From Kitasatospora sp. SUK 42 (lineage in GTDB: Bacteria; Actinomycetota; Actinomycetes; Streptomycetales; Streptomycetaceae): 37,205 nt of DNA. The stretch lies in the NCBI RefSeq assembly GCF_015776785.2, contig NZ_LFMD02000003.1, forward strand, positions 1,297,115 to 1,334,319. The letters are read 5' to 3'. The notes below the pieces were generated by a model. It was given only the letters and a program-made list of their open reading frames with translations, did no database searches and had not been told where the DNA came from. The position numbers were made by a program, and so were the translations under genes. The stretch's first letter is position 1. Each line of letters opens with the position of its first letter. Shown here one piece after another: positions 9,770 to 17,496 of this stretch.

Positions 9770-10135
9770 TCAGTTGTCCGGCGAGCGCAGGACCCGCAGG
9801 TGGCCGCGACGGCCGCCCTCGGTGGAATCGCCGTCGGGGACGCGGCCCTGACGGGGGGTCTGCGGGCGGGCGGCCTCGCGCACGGCGTTGGCGAGGGCCT
9901 CCAGGTCGTCGCTGCTGCGGCGCAGCGGCCCGGCCTCGGCGGCGAGCCGGACGACCTCCCAGCCGCGCGGGGCGGTGAGGCGCTCGGCGTGCTCGGCGCA
10001 CAGGTCGTAGCAGTGCGGCTCGGCGTAGGTGGCGAGCGGGCCCAGGACGGCGGTGGAGTCCGCGTAGACGTACGTCAGCGTCGCGACGGCCGGTCGGCCG
10101 CACGCGGTCCGCGAACAACGACGTACAGAGCTCAC
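9770..10135 (-). CDS. DUF3499 family protein
   Basis: The 121-residue product starts at a GTG (10135), reading MSSVRRCSRTACGRPAVATL, and belongs to the actinobacterial DUF3499 family. Two cysteine pairs are visible, Cys7/Cys12 and Cys42/Cys46, the second within PHCYDLCAEHAERL. This suggests a small metal-binding or ribbon-like domain. The C-terminal 35 residues are basic and disordered. The frame extends upstream, but similarity and the cysteine motif begin at this start. It is divergent from the zincin-like gene (151 bp) and upstream of manB; this trio is conserved across Actinobacteria, but no function has been shown to my knowledge. Confidence 0.88.
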   Translation of the reverse strand: MSSVRRCSRTACGRPAVATLTYVYADSTAVLGPLATYAEPHCYDLCAEHAERLTAPRGWEVVRLAAEAGPLRRSSDDLEALANAVREAARPQTPRQGRVPDGDSTEGGRRGHLRVLRSPDN

Positions 10136-10286
10136 GAGGGTGGACGGTACCGCACTCCCCGCCGGGGAGCGAAGACCGCCTGCCCGGAGGGTGTGCCGTG
10201 TCGCCCGCCGCGCTCCCGCCCGTCCGTCGATTCCCCCGTCGGAGTGGTCCACTTCCGACCGTCCAAGGACTACTCTCGGCAGTGAT

Positions 10287-10739
10287 ATGGACAGCTCCGC
10301 ACCGCAGTCACCGACAGGCCCCTCGCGCCGTCCCCGGCACCGCGACCGGCACGGCAGGGGGCTGCGCGGCCCGCTGGCGCCGCCCCAGGTGCCGATCTCG
10401 CTCACCCGCTCCGAACTGTTCGACGACTACGTGCGCGAGTCGGTGGAGCGGCTGGAACGGCGTTGGCCGCAGCTGATCGAGGTGGAGTTCGCCGTCCAGG
10501 AGGTGCCGCTGCACGAGGCGGACGGCGCCGACACCGGGGACGGCGTGCCGCTGGGCCGGGTGTCCCCGGGCGCGCAGGGGCGCAAGAGCCAGATCGTGGT
10601 GTACCGGCGGCCGGTGGAGATCCGGGCGAAGACCCGGGAGGACCGGGCGGCGCTGGTGCACGAGATCCTGATCGAGCAGGTGGCCGAGCTGCTGGGGCTG
10701 TCGCCGGACGCGATCGATCCCCGCTACGACGAGGAGTGA
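10287..10739 (+). CDS. zincin-fold (metallopeptidase family) protein with degenerate active site
   Basis: The 150-residue product belongs to the small Zincin_1-type metallopeptidase family of Actinobacteria. After a basic, disordered N-terminus (1-35) comes the LTRSELFDDYVRESVERL helix, a beta-rich middle (QIVVYRRPVEIRA), and the helix that normally holds HExxHH. Here it reads VHEILIEQVAELLGL: His125 and Glu126 are kept, but the second zinc ligand is Ile129, followed by Glu130. Classical zinc peptidase activity is therefore doubtful. The acidic C-terminus (DPRYDEE) is also short. The ATG at 10287 begins just inside the gap divergent from DUF3499. It converges on the DUF5719 gene with a shared hairpin between them. 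Confidence 0.85.
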   Translation: MDSSAPQSPTGPSRRPRHRDRHGRGLRGPLAPPQVPISLTRSELFDDYVRESVERLERRWPQLIEVEFAVQEVPLHEADGADTGDGVPLGRVSPGAQGRKSQIVVYRRPVEIRAKTREDRAALVHEILIEQVAELLGLSPDAIDPRYDEE

Positions 10740-10741
10740 GC

Positions 10742-10768
10742 CCGGGGGCGGGACGTGCCCGCCCCCGG
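10742..10768. terminator. bidirectional hairpin between convergent genes
   Basis: Arms 10742-10752 (CCGGGGGCGGG) and 10758-10768 pair perfectly over 11 bp around ACGTG. It sits 3 bp past the zincin-like stop and 8 bp before the DUF5719 stop, so it can serve both converging transcripts. Confidence 0.85.
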
Positions 10769-10775
10769 TGCGCGG

Positions 10776-12518
10776 TCAGCGCAGGACGACGCCCGGGTCC
10801 TGGGCGGCCTGCGGGACCTTGACGGTGCTGTGGTCGTCGCGCAGCGCCTGGATGGTGAACATCGGCACGTCCTTGGCGGGGATGGAGAGCATCCGGGCGG
10901 CGACCACCGGACCGCCGGAGACGGTCTCCACGGTGAGCGCGAAGGTGCCGTTCAGCCCGGCGGGCTCGGGTGCCGGGAGGGCGACCGTGCCGCCGGCCGG
11001 GAGCTGGACCTCCTTGGTGGCCGGGGTGCCGCCGCCGCTGCCGGCCGAGGCGGTGACCCGGACGGTGGCCGCGTCTCCGGTGGAGGTCAGGTAGAGGGTG
11101 GAGGCGCCGGCCCGGTTGTCGGCCACGGTGGCGCGGGCGCCGACCGGGTTGCTGCCGGTGAGCCAGGCCGCGTCGCTCTTGCCGCCGTTGCCCGTACGGT
11201 CGACCCGCAGGCCGGCCACGATCGGGGTGGGGTGCTTGTCGTCGCTGGGCGACAGCCGCAGTCCGGCCACCTCGTCGCGGGTGACCTTGCCGAGGTCGAC
11301 GGCGGCCACCATGCCCGCCTTGACGTGGATGGACTCGTTGCCGGCCGGGGTGAACCAGCCGTTCTTGCCGGAGAGCTGGATCTTCAGGTCGGCGTCGTCC
11401 TCCGGCGGCGCCCAGACCACCAGCCGGGCCGAGGCGGTGTCGGCGGGCAGGCCGGGCAGCACCTGGGTGGCGGACGGGTCGGCCGAGGCGGGGATCCAGT
11501 CGGCGCCCTTGCCGCCGTCGCTGGCGTGCAGCGCGGCGCCGATCCGCCCGGAGCGGACGACCACGTGCACGGCGAGGTCGGTGACGGCGCCCTTGCTGAT
11601 GGTCGACAGCAGCACGGACTGCGAGCTGCCGGGGGCGACGGTGATGCCGTTGGCGGCGTCGTTGTCGATCAGGCCCTTGTCGCCGTACAGCTTGATGTCG
11701 ACCACGGCGGCGGAGGACTCGGTGTTGACCAGGCTGAGGTAGTCGACCCGGTCGCCGGCCGTGCTGGCCCCGGCGAACCAGAAGCCGGTGCCGGCCGGGG
11801 TGCAGGTGATGCCGGACAGGCCCAGGCCGTGCTGCTCGGTGACCACGGTGGTCTGGGTGACGGTGAAGCCGGGGGCCAGCGCGCCGGTGGCGACGGCCCC
11901 TGTGCCGGGTGCGGCGTCGCCGTTGGCCGCCGGGGCGCTGACCGGGGCGCCGGGCTTGGTCAGGGTCAGCCGGGCGTCGGCGGGCGCGGCGTTCTTGTCC
12001 GGGGCCGGGGTCGCCGGGGCGCCCGAACCGCTGGGGGCCGGGGTGGCGGCGGGCGGCGCGGGGGTGGCCGGGGCCGAGGGGGCGGCGGTCGCCGGGACGG
12101 CGGGGGCGGACTGGTCGGAGAGCCAGCCGGCGCCGCCGGTGGCGGAGCCGGTGCCGGGCGGGGTGTAGGCGGTGAGCGAGGTCGAGCCGGTCAGGCCCTG
12201 GAGCGGCTGCGGGCAGACCGCGGCCGTCCGCTCGACCTGCGCGGTGCTCGGGGCGACGCCGCCGGCGCCCTTGGCCGGGGCGGCCGGCGGGCGCACCTGG
12301 GCGATCCCGAACACCGCCGCCAGCACCACGGCCGCGGCCAGCAGCGACTGGGTGGTCCTGGTGCCGCCGGACTTCCCGGCGAACCGGCCCGGCCGAGCGG
12401 CCGGGGCGGGCGCGGGCGCCGCCTCGAAGGCGGGCGCCGCCTCGGGCTCGAAGGCGGGCTCGAAGGCGGGCTCAGCGGCCGGGGCGCCGGACTTCTTCCT
12501 GAAAGAGGGCTTCTTCAT
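10776..12518 (-). CDS. DUF5719 family secreted/membrane-anchored protein
   Basis: The 580-residue product begins MKKPSFRKKSG and has a low-complexity Ala/Pro/Glu N-terminus (about 1-45), one membrane anchor (about 55-77, TQSLLAAAVVLAAVFGIAQV), and an extracytoplasmic Pro/Ala/Thr-rich linker (about 125-190). A beta-rich C-terminal region (about 200-580) matches DUF5719, with segments such as VDYLSLVNTESSAAVVDIKL and SQSVLLSTISKGAVTDLAVH typical of Ig-like sheets. No catalytic motif is evident. The start is only 6 bp after the stop of the large glycosyltransferase, so the two are probably translationally coupled and act together at the membrane. A glycan-binding or assembly-partner role is an inference from this pairing. 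Confidence 0.85.
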   Translation of the reverse strand: MKKPSFRKKSGAPAAEPAFEPAFEPEAAPAFEAAPAPAPAARPGRFAGKSGGTRTTQSLLAAAVVLAAVFGIAQVRPPAAPAKGAGGVAPSTAQVERTAAVCPQPLQGLTGSTSLTAYTPPGTGSATGGAGWLSDQSAPAVPATAAPSAPATPAPPAATPAPSGSGAPATPAPDKNAAPADARLTLTKPGAPVSAPAANGDAAPGTGAVATGALAPGFTVTQTTVVTEQHGLGLSGITCTPAGTGFWFAGASTAGDRVDYLSLVNTESSAAVVDIKLYGDKGLIDNDAANGITVAPGSSQSVLLSTISKGAVTDLAVHVVVRSGRIGAALHASDGGKGADWIPASADPSATQVLPGLPADTASARLVVWAPPEDDADLKIQLSGKNGWFTPAGNESIHVKAGMVAAVDLGKVTRDEVAGLRLSPSDDKHPTPIVAGLRVDRTGNGGKSDAAWLTGSNPVGARATVADNRAGASTLYLTSTGDAATVRVTASAGSGGGTPATKEVQLPAGGTVALPAPEPAGLNGTFALTVETVSGGPVVAARMLSIPAKDVPMFTIQALRDDHSTVKVPQAAQDPGVVLR

Positions 12519-12524
12519 CGCGGG

Positions 12525-12854
12525 TCAGCTCCCCGATCCGTGCTGGTGCGGACGGTAATCCCCAGAGGAGTGGCCGGTGCCGCCCGGGTCGTTGGGGTCG
12601 TAGTAGGGCTCGCCCTGCTGCTGGCCCGGCAGCCAGGGCTGCTGCTCCGGCTGCTGCTGGTAGGGGTCGTAGCCGTACTGCTCCTGCGGGTACTGCTCGT
12701 AGCCCTGCTGCGGGTAGGCCTGCTGCTGGTGGCCCTCGTACCCCTGGGTGTCGTAGCCCTGGCCGCCGTACGGCGTGGCCACCGGCTGCTGGGCCGCGTA
12801 CTGGTCGTAGCTGTACGGGTCGGCCTGCTGGTAGGTCTGGTACGGGTCGGTGTA
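12525..12854 (-). other. Tyr/Gln-rich prion-like C-terminal tail of the glycosyltransferase
   Basis: The last 109 codons encode a low-complexity segment built from short Tyr-Gln units such as YQTYQQ, QGYDTQGYEG, QQGYEQYPQEQYGYDPYQQQ and PGQQQGEPYY. It contains no obvious fold and resembles Tyr/Gln-rich phase-separating domains of eukaryotic RNA-binding proteins in composition only. Confidence 0.8.
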
Positions 12855-15800
12855 CGGCTCGGCCTCCTGGACGGCGGCGGCCGCCTGGACCGCCCCGGTC
12901 ACCGGCTCGCCGGTCGGCTGCGCCGGGATCGTGCCCGGCCGGCCGTCGTACACCCCGGGCTCCTCGTCGCCGGGCTCCGCGCCCTCACCGCGCTCGGCCA
13001 TCCGGCGGGCCCGGCGGCTGCCGGGGGCGGGGGCCTGCGACTGGGCGGCGGCGGCCAGCGCCGCGGCGGCCACCACCTCCTCGGGCAGGTCGTCGTCCTT
13101 GTGGCTGCGGCGGCCGGGCAGGGCCAGCACCAGGATGGTGAGGCCGAGCAGCACCTGGGCCCAGATCCAGCCGGTGTGGGCGAGGCCGCTCTCCCGGGTG
13201 ACGCTCAGCTTTCCGCCGGCCGCCGGGAGCTTGAAGCCCTGCGCCCAGCCGTCCACCGTGGTGGACTCCAGGGCGGTGCCGTTCACCGTGGCCTTCCACT
13301 CGGGGGCGGCGGACTCGGCGAGCCGCAGCACCCGGCCGTCCGGGCCGGCCGGGACGGTGGTGGCGAGGTCGCGGACCCCGGCCGGGACGACCACCGGGTT
13401 GGCGCCCGGGGCGGTGATCACCGCGCGGACCGCGGGGGCGCCGTTGACCTGCCAGAGCGCGGCGTCGCCGTCCTGGTTGGCCTTGACCAGGCCGGGGGTG
13501 GTGTCCAGGACGTCCTTGAAGGCGTCGATCGCCTGCCGCTCGACCAGCACGTAGGCGATGCCGTAGCCGGCCAGGGCGTTCGCCTGGTCGGCACCGGAGC
13601 CGGCCAGCAGGCTGCCGACCATCCGGTCCAGGCCGTCGCGGGTGCCGGTGGCCGGGTCGACGGTGGACTCGGCCTGGCCGAGCGTCAGGCCGGAGCCGCG
13701 CACCACGGTGTAGCGGACGGCGCCCTTCTCCCCGGTGACCACCAGGGTGCGGGCCCGGTCGGTGGTGCCGGCCTCCTCGGCGATGAAGGCGGGCACCTGG
13801 CCGGCCTGGGCTCGCTTCAGCGGGCCGCCGGCGCCGGTCAGCGCCCACCACAGGCCGGTGCCCAGCGGGGCCAGCACGGCGGCGGCCACCACCAGGGCGG
13901 CCACCGGCTGGCGCCAGCCGAAGGCGATCCCGGCCACGCGGGCGTTGGCGCCGTCGGCGCCGATCGCGGCGGCGGCGAGCAGGGCGATCCCGGCGATCAG
14001 GGTGGCCGGGCCCGCCCAGGCGGGCACCACCGGGCCGCCGGAGGCCGGGGTGACGGAGGTGCCCGCCACCGCGACCGCGAAGACCAGGCCGGCGCCGGCC
14101 GCGCCCCAGGCGGCGAGCACCGCGCGACGGCGGTCGGCGCGCAGCAGCGCGGCGAGCGCGGCGAGGACCACACCGGCGGACAGCCACACCGGGGGCACCC
14201 CGGCGCCGCCCGGGTTGACCAGCAGCAGGCCGGCCGCGCCGGCCCCGGCGCCGTGCAGACCGGGCAGCCCGGCCTCCAGCAGCAGCCACTGCGGGTGCGA
14301 CAGCACCTTCAGCGACCAGGGCGCGAGCACCGCGACGGGCACCGCGAGGATCACCAGGACGCGCAGACCGAGCAGCCGCAGCGCCGCACCGCCGGAGCCG
14401 AAGGCGCCGCCGCGCACCACGGCGAGGACCAGCGTCGCCAGGCACAGCGGCACGGCGAGCGCCCAGGTCAGCGGGACGAAGGCGGTGGCCAGGGTGAGCA
14501 GCAGGACGGTCATCCAGACCGGCCGCCAGCCGGGCCGGGCGCCCTTGGCGGCGCTCTCGTCGCGGATGCCGAGGCCGGCCGCGATCGCGGCGGCGCGGGC
14601 CAGCGGCGGCAGCAGGACGGCGAGCACGGCGGTGCCGATCCGGCCCTGGGCGAGCGCGCCGGTCGCGGCGGGCAGCAGCGCGTAGGTGGCGCTGGCCCAG
14701 GCGCGGACCAGCTTGGAGTCCAGCAGCGGCCGGGACACCAGGTAGGCGCTGACCGCGGCCAGCGGGACGGTGAGCACGACCAGCAGGGTGAGCGCGAGGT
14801 CGGCGTGGCCGAACAGCAGCCAGGAGAGCACCGCGAGCACCCCGAGGTACGGCGGTGCGGCGGCGGTCGAGCCGGTGCCGACGGGGTGCCAGGCGTCCGC
14901 GTACATCGCCCAGAGGCCGCCCGCGCCGTCGGAGGCGGGCAGCAGGGCGCCGCCGAACAGCTCGCCGCTGCCGAACAGGCCGCGGCAGGCGATCAGGGCG
15001 AACACCAGCAGGGCGGCGAACAGCACCGGCGCGGGGCGCCGGGCGAGCTTCTTGAGCAGCGCGAACTGCTCGACGACCAGGTCCTCGGAGTCCTCGTCGC
15101 CGCCGGCCTCGGCCGTGCCGTGCCGGCCGCCGGTGTCGTCACCGCCCCCTATCCCGAGTGAGCCGATGACGCCCTCGACGGCCAGCCGGGTGGTGGCGCC
15201 GGGGGCAGGGAAGAGCGTGCGGTCGTCCAGGGCGTCCGCCGCCCTGGTCCGGGCCCGCTGTTTGCGCGCGGCCAACAGCCTTGGGAAGCGGACGAGTTCG
15301 TGGCCGAGGCCGGCCAGTTCGTCGAAGGCCTGGCGCGGGTCCTTGCCGAGCAGGCTGGCGACGGCCCGTACCAGGGTGCCGAGGACGAGCCGCAGCAGCA
15401 CGTACGGGAACAGCGCGCCCTTGCAGTTGGCGAGCAGGGTGTAGACGGCGCCGGCCTTGTCCACCCGGTGCGGGTGGGAGGGGCCACAGTCGATGGTGCG
15501 GCGCTCGCGGGCGGCCGCCTCGGCGTGCCGCAGCACGGCGTCGGGGGCGATCACGACGCGGTGGCCGGCGGCGTTGACCCGCCAGCAGAAGTCGGTGTCG
15601 TCCCGCATCAGCGGGAGGGCCCTGTCGAAGCCGCCGAGCGCCTCGAAGACGTCCCGGCGCACCAGCATGCCGGCGGTGGAGACGGCGAGCACCGGGCGGA
15701 CCTGGTCGTGCTGGCCCTGGTCCTGCTCGCGGCGGTCGAGGCCGGTCCAACGGCGGCCGGAGCGGGCGATGGTGACGCCGACCTCCAGCAGTTGGCGGCG

Positions 15801-16373
15801 GTCGTACCAGCTGCGCAGCTTGGGGCCGACCACGCCGGCGCTCGGGGTGGAGTCGGCGACCTGGAGCAGCCGGCGCAGCGCGTCGGTCTGCGGCTCGCAG
15901 TCGTCGTGCAGCAGCCAGAGCCACTCGACCGGCTCGGTCTCGCGCGGGCCGCCGCGGCCGAGGACGTCCTCCTCGGCGAGCGGGTCGCCGAAGTCGTCCC
16001 AGCCGCCGGTGACCGGGTCGTAGCCGGAGGGGTCGAGCCGGTACGGGAGGTCCTCCGGGCGCAGTGGCGCACTGCTCGACACGGCCTCGGCGACGGCGGT
16101 GCCGAAGCCGGCCCGGCGGCCGAGGACCAGCGGGCCGCTCTCCGGCAGCCAGTCGGCGAGGGTGTCGGCCAGCAGCTGCGGGGAGTTGTCGGTGGATCCG
16201 GTGTCGACCGCGAGGATCCGCTGGACCTGGCGGTCCTGGCCGAGCAGTCCGGCCAGGGCCTGCGGCAGCCAGCGGGCTCCGTCGTGCGAGACGATCACCG
16301 CGGTGACCAGGTGGCGCGGGTAGGCGGGCGGCCTGGAAGCGGTGAAGCCGCTCTGGTGGCTGTAGACGGTCAT
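12525..16373 (-). CDS. large family 2 glycosyltransferase fused to a polytopic membrane domain, Tyr/Gln-rich tail
   Basis: This 1282-residue protein has three parts. Residues 1-310 form a GT2 domain: VTAVIVSHDGARWLPQALAG, DTGSTDNSP, the nucleotide-sugar Asp pair in LLHDDCEP and the acceptor-side DDTDFCWR. Residues about 320-1120 hold many membrane helices alternating with Ala/Gly-rich loops and an extracytoplasmic section. A Lys/Arg/Glu region with RRARRMAERGEG is followed by a 109-residue tail with 18 Tyr and 24 Gln. Family knowledge suggests transfer of a sugar to a lipid-linked acceptor and export or assembly of a surface glycan; substrate unknown. The ATG at 16373 fits the GT2 N-terminus, though it lacks a good ribosome binding site and a GTG lies at 16439. 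It sits 6 bp upstream of DUF5719. Confidence 0.88.
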   Translation of the reverse strand: MTVYSHQSGFTASRPPAYPRHLVTAVIVSHDGARWLPQALAGLLGQDRQVQRILAVDTGSTDNSPQLLADTLADWLPESGPLVLGRRAGFGTAVAEAVSSSAPLRPEDLPYRLDPSGYDPVTGGWDDFGDPLAEEDVLGRGGPRETEPVEWLWLLHDDCEPQTDALRRLLQVADSTPSAGVVGPKLRSWYDRRQLLEVGVTIARSGRRWTGLDRREQDQGQHDQVRPVLAVSTAGMLVRRDVFEALGGFDRALPLMRDDTDFCWRVNAAGHRVVIAPDAVLRHAEAAARERRTIDCGPSHPHRVDKAGAVYTLLANCKGALFPYVLLRLVLGTLVRAVASLLGKDPRQAFDELAGLGHELVRFPRLLAARKQRARTRAADALDDRTLFPAPGATTRLAVEGVIGSLGIGGGDDTGGRHGTAEAGGDEDSEDLVVEQFALLKKLARRPAPVLFAALLVFALIACRGLFGSGELFGGALLPASDGAGGLWAMYADAWHPVGTGSTAAAPPYLGVLAVLSWLLFGHADLALTLLVVLTVPLAAVSAYLVSRPLLDSKLVRAWASATYALLPAATGALAQGRIGTAVLAVLLPPLARAAAIAAGLGIRDESAAKGARPGWRPVWMTVLLLTLATAFVPLTWALAVPLCLATLVLAVVRGGAFGSGGAALRLLGLRVLVILAVPVAVLAPWSLKVLSHPQWLLLEAGLPGLHGAGAGAAGLLLVNPGGAGVPPVWLSAGVVLAALAALLRADRRRAVLAAWGAAGAGLVFAVAVAGTSVTPASGGPVVPAWAGPATLIAGIALLAAAAIGADGANARVAGIAFGWRQPVAALVVAAAVLAPLGTGLWWALTGAGGPLKRAQAGQVPAFIAEEAGTTDRARTLVVTGEKGAVRYTVVRGSGLTLGQAESTVDPATGTRDGLDRMVGSLLAGSGADQANALAGYGIAYVLVERQAIDAFKDVLDTTPGLVKANQDGDAALWQVNGAPAVRAVITAPGANPVVVPAGVRDLATTVPAGPDGRVLRLAESAAPEWKATVNGTALESTTVDGWAQGFKLPAAGGKLSVTRESGLAHTGWIWAQVLLGLTILVLALPGRRSHKDDDLPEEVVAAAALAAAAQSQAPAPGSRRARRMAERGEGAEPGDEEPGVYDGRPGTIPAQPTGEPVTGAVQAAAAVQEAEPYTDPYQTYQQADPYSYDQYAAQQPVATPYGGQGYDTQGYEGHQQQAYPQQGYEQYPQEQYGYDPYQQQPEQQPWLPGQQQGEPYYDPNDPGGTGHSSGDYRPHQHGSGS

Positions 16374-16512
16374 CGAGTGCGCGGGCCCCAGTTCTCGGTG
16401 GACACAGCCGGTGAACGGCAACCGGATGGCGCACCACACTAACGGCTCCGGATGGCCGCCTCGTGCGGGGTACCGGTGCGGAGCTGCTGGAGAAGGGGGC
16501 CGGGAACACGAA

Positions 16513-16539
16513 AGCGCCCCACCATCACGGTGAGGCGCT
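16513..16539 (-). terminator. whiB terminator hairpin
   Basis: In the minus-strand transcript AGCGCCUCACC (16529-16539) pairs with GGUGGGGCGCU (16513-16523) over 11 positions including one U-G wobble, with a 5-nt loop. On the plus strand the same position is a C-A mismatch, so the stem is best formed in whiB mRNA. It starts 62 bp past the stop. Confidence 0.75.
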
Positions 16540-16601
16540 CGTACGGCCGTGTGGTCGTCCGCCGCTGTCGGAGGGTCAGCGGGACTCGGGGGCCGCCCCG
16601 G

Positions 16602-16874
16602 TCAGACCGCGCTCTTCTTGAGCCTGCGGCGCTCGCGCTCGGAGAGGCCGCCCCAGATGCCGAAGCGCTCGTCGTTGGCGAGGGCGTACTCCAGGCACTC
16701 CGAGCGGACCTCGCAGGCGAGGCAGACCTTCTTGGCCTCGCGGGTCGAGCCGCCCTTCTCGGGGAAGAAGGACTCGGGGTCGGTCTGGGCGCACAACGCG
16801 CGCTCCTGCCAACCGAGTTCCTCCTCGTCCTCCGCGATGCCGTCCCCGATCAACAGCTCAAAGAGCTCGCTCAT
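16602..16874 (-). CDS. whiB: WhiB, sporulation-septation iron-sulfur regulator
   Basis: The 90-residue product is nearly identical over its core to Streptomyces WhiB. The four iron-sulfur ligands are Cys28, Cys51, Cys54 and Cys60 (ALCAQTD, VCLACEVRSEC). The turn GIWGG follows at 72-76, then the basic C-terminal helix SERERRRLKK, which contacts DNA. WhiB carries a [4Fe-4S] cluster and acts with WhiA to stop aerial growth and start sporulation septation. Length and motif spacing are canonical (S. coelicolor WhiB is 87 residues). The ATG is preceded by GGAGG 11 nt upstream. The upstream region carries a sigma70-type promoter with an overlapping BldD-like inverted repeat, consistent with BldD control of whiB known from S. 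coelicolor and S. venezuelae. Confidence 0.97.
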   Translation of the reverse strand: MSELFELLIGDGIAEDEEELGWQERALCAQTDPESFFPEKGGSTREAKKVCLACEVRSECLEYALANDERFGIWGGLSERERRRLKKSAV

Positions 16875-16944
16875 GTTGGCGCGCCTCCTCTGCCCCTACT
16901 TGGCGTCCCCGTGGTTGCCGTTGCCTCGTGCGGCTGACGACACG

Positions 16945-16967
16945 AGTGAAATTACAGTTGCGTCACT
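16945..16967 (-). promoter_or_regulatory. BldD-like operator overlapping the whiB promoter
   Basis: AGTGA (16945-16949) and TCACT (16963-16967) form a perfect inverted pair separated by 13 nt, fitting the BldD consensus AGTGA-Nm-TCACC in all but its last base. The site covers the -10 box of the whiB promoter. whiB is an established BldD target, which supports the call. Confidence 0.7.
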
Positions 16968-16980
16968 CTGGCCCAGTCAA
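16951..16980 (-). promoter_or_regulatory. whiB promoter
   Basis: On the minus strand TTGACT (16975-16980) and TGTAAT (16951-16956) are spaced by 18 nt, giving a start near 16945, about 70 bp before the whiB ATG. Confidence 0.65.
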
Positions 16981-17186
16981 GCCGAGCTCTGGTATTGGAG
17001 CCAGGATTCACTCCCCGGCACCAAGCCGTTACGAATAGTGTACATATCCGGACACATCGGACCTTCAGCCCGAATGCCCCGGACGGCGTCGAACCATTCG
17101 CAACCCATCGCGGAATGACGCTCGGTCACCACCACAGGACGGTCATCGGCCTGCCTTCCCGGCGATCTTCCCATCGAAACATAGAG

Positions 17187-17200
17187 AGTGATCAATCACC
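17187..17200. promoter_or_regulatory. second BldD-like inverted repeat
   Basis: AGTGA-N4-TCACC matches both consensus half-sites exactly, and its core GTGAT-CA-ATCAC is a perfect palindrome. It lies about 310 bp upstream of whiB and of the divergent cysteine dioxygenase gene. Confidence 0.5.
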
Positions 17201-17496
17201 CCATCCGGTACCGATACGGACACAACCCACCCGAATGCCGCATCATTCGGTTTGACACCGGCCCTGCGGATGCGGTCTCCTTTTCCCTATGTCAGAGTTC
17301 GCCAGCCCCCGGAGCGGTTCCGCGCTCCGCCCTGCCGTGAACTTCTGTTGTCGCCTCTGTTCCTGCTGTATCTAGGCGCCCGCGTCCCACCGCGCGCCGC
17401 CCCCAGGAAGCACAGAGGCCGCCCGCGAATCCCGCCCCAGGACATCCCGGATCCGGCTGCTCTCCGAACCAGCCGACTCCTCCGAGGACGACTCCC

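Larger units (their letters stand above)
16875..17496. promoter_or_regulatory. whiB/cysteine dioxygenase divergent regulatory region, no gene
   Basis: These 622 bp contain no supported gene; open frames across it lack family character. They hold the whiB promoter, two BldD-like repeats (16945-16967, 17187-17200), a perfect 7-bp inverted repeat CCGAATG-N6-CATTCGG at 17231-17250, and four GACAC motifs on the plus strand (16939, 17051, 17219, 17254). The local base composition is clearly more AT-rich than in the flanking genes, as expected for regulatory DNA. No clear promoter for the rightward gene was found. Confidence 0.7.

Noticed and set aside
10755..15161. Very long plus-strand open frame (over 1400 codons) antisense to DUF5719 and the large glycosyltransferase.
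   Set aside because: It is a GC-rich shadow frame: Gly/Ala/Arg/His-rich composition, no family motif, and it lies over two well-supported minus-strand genes.
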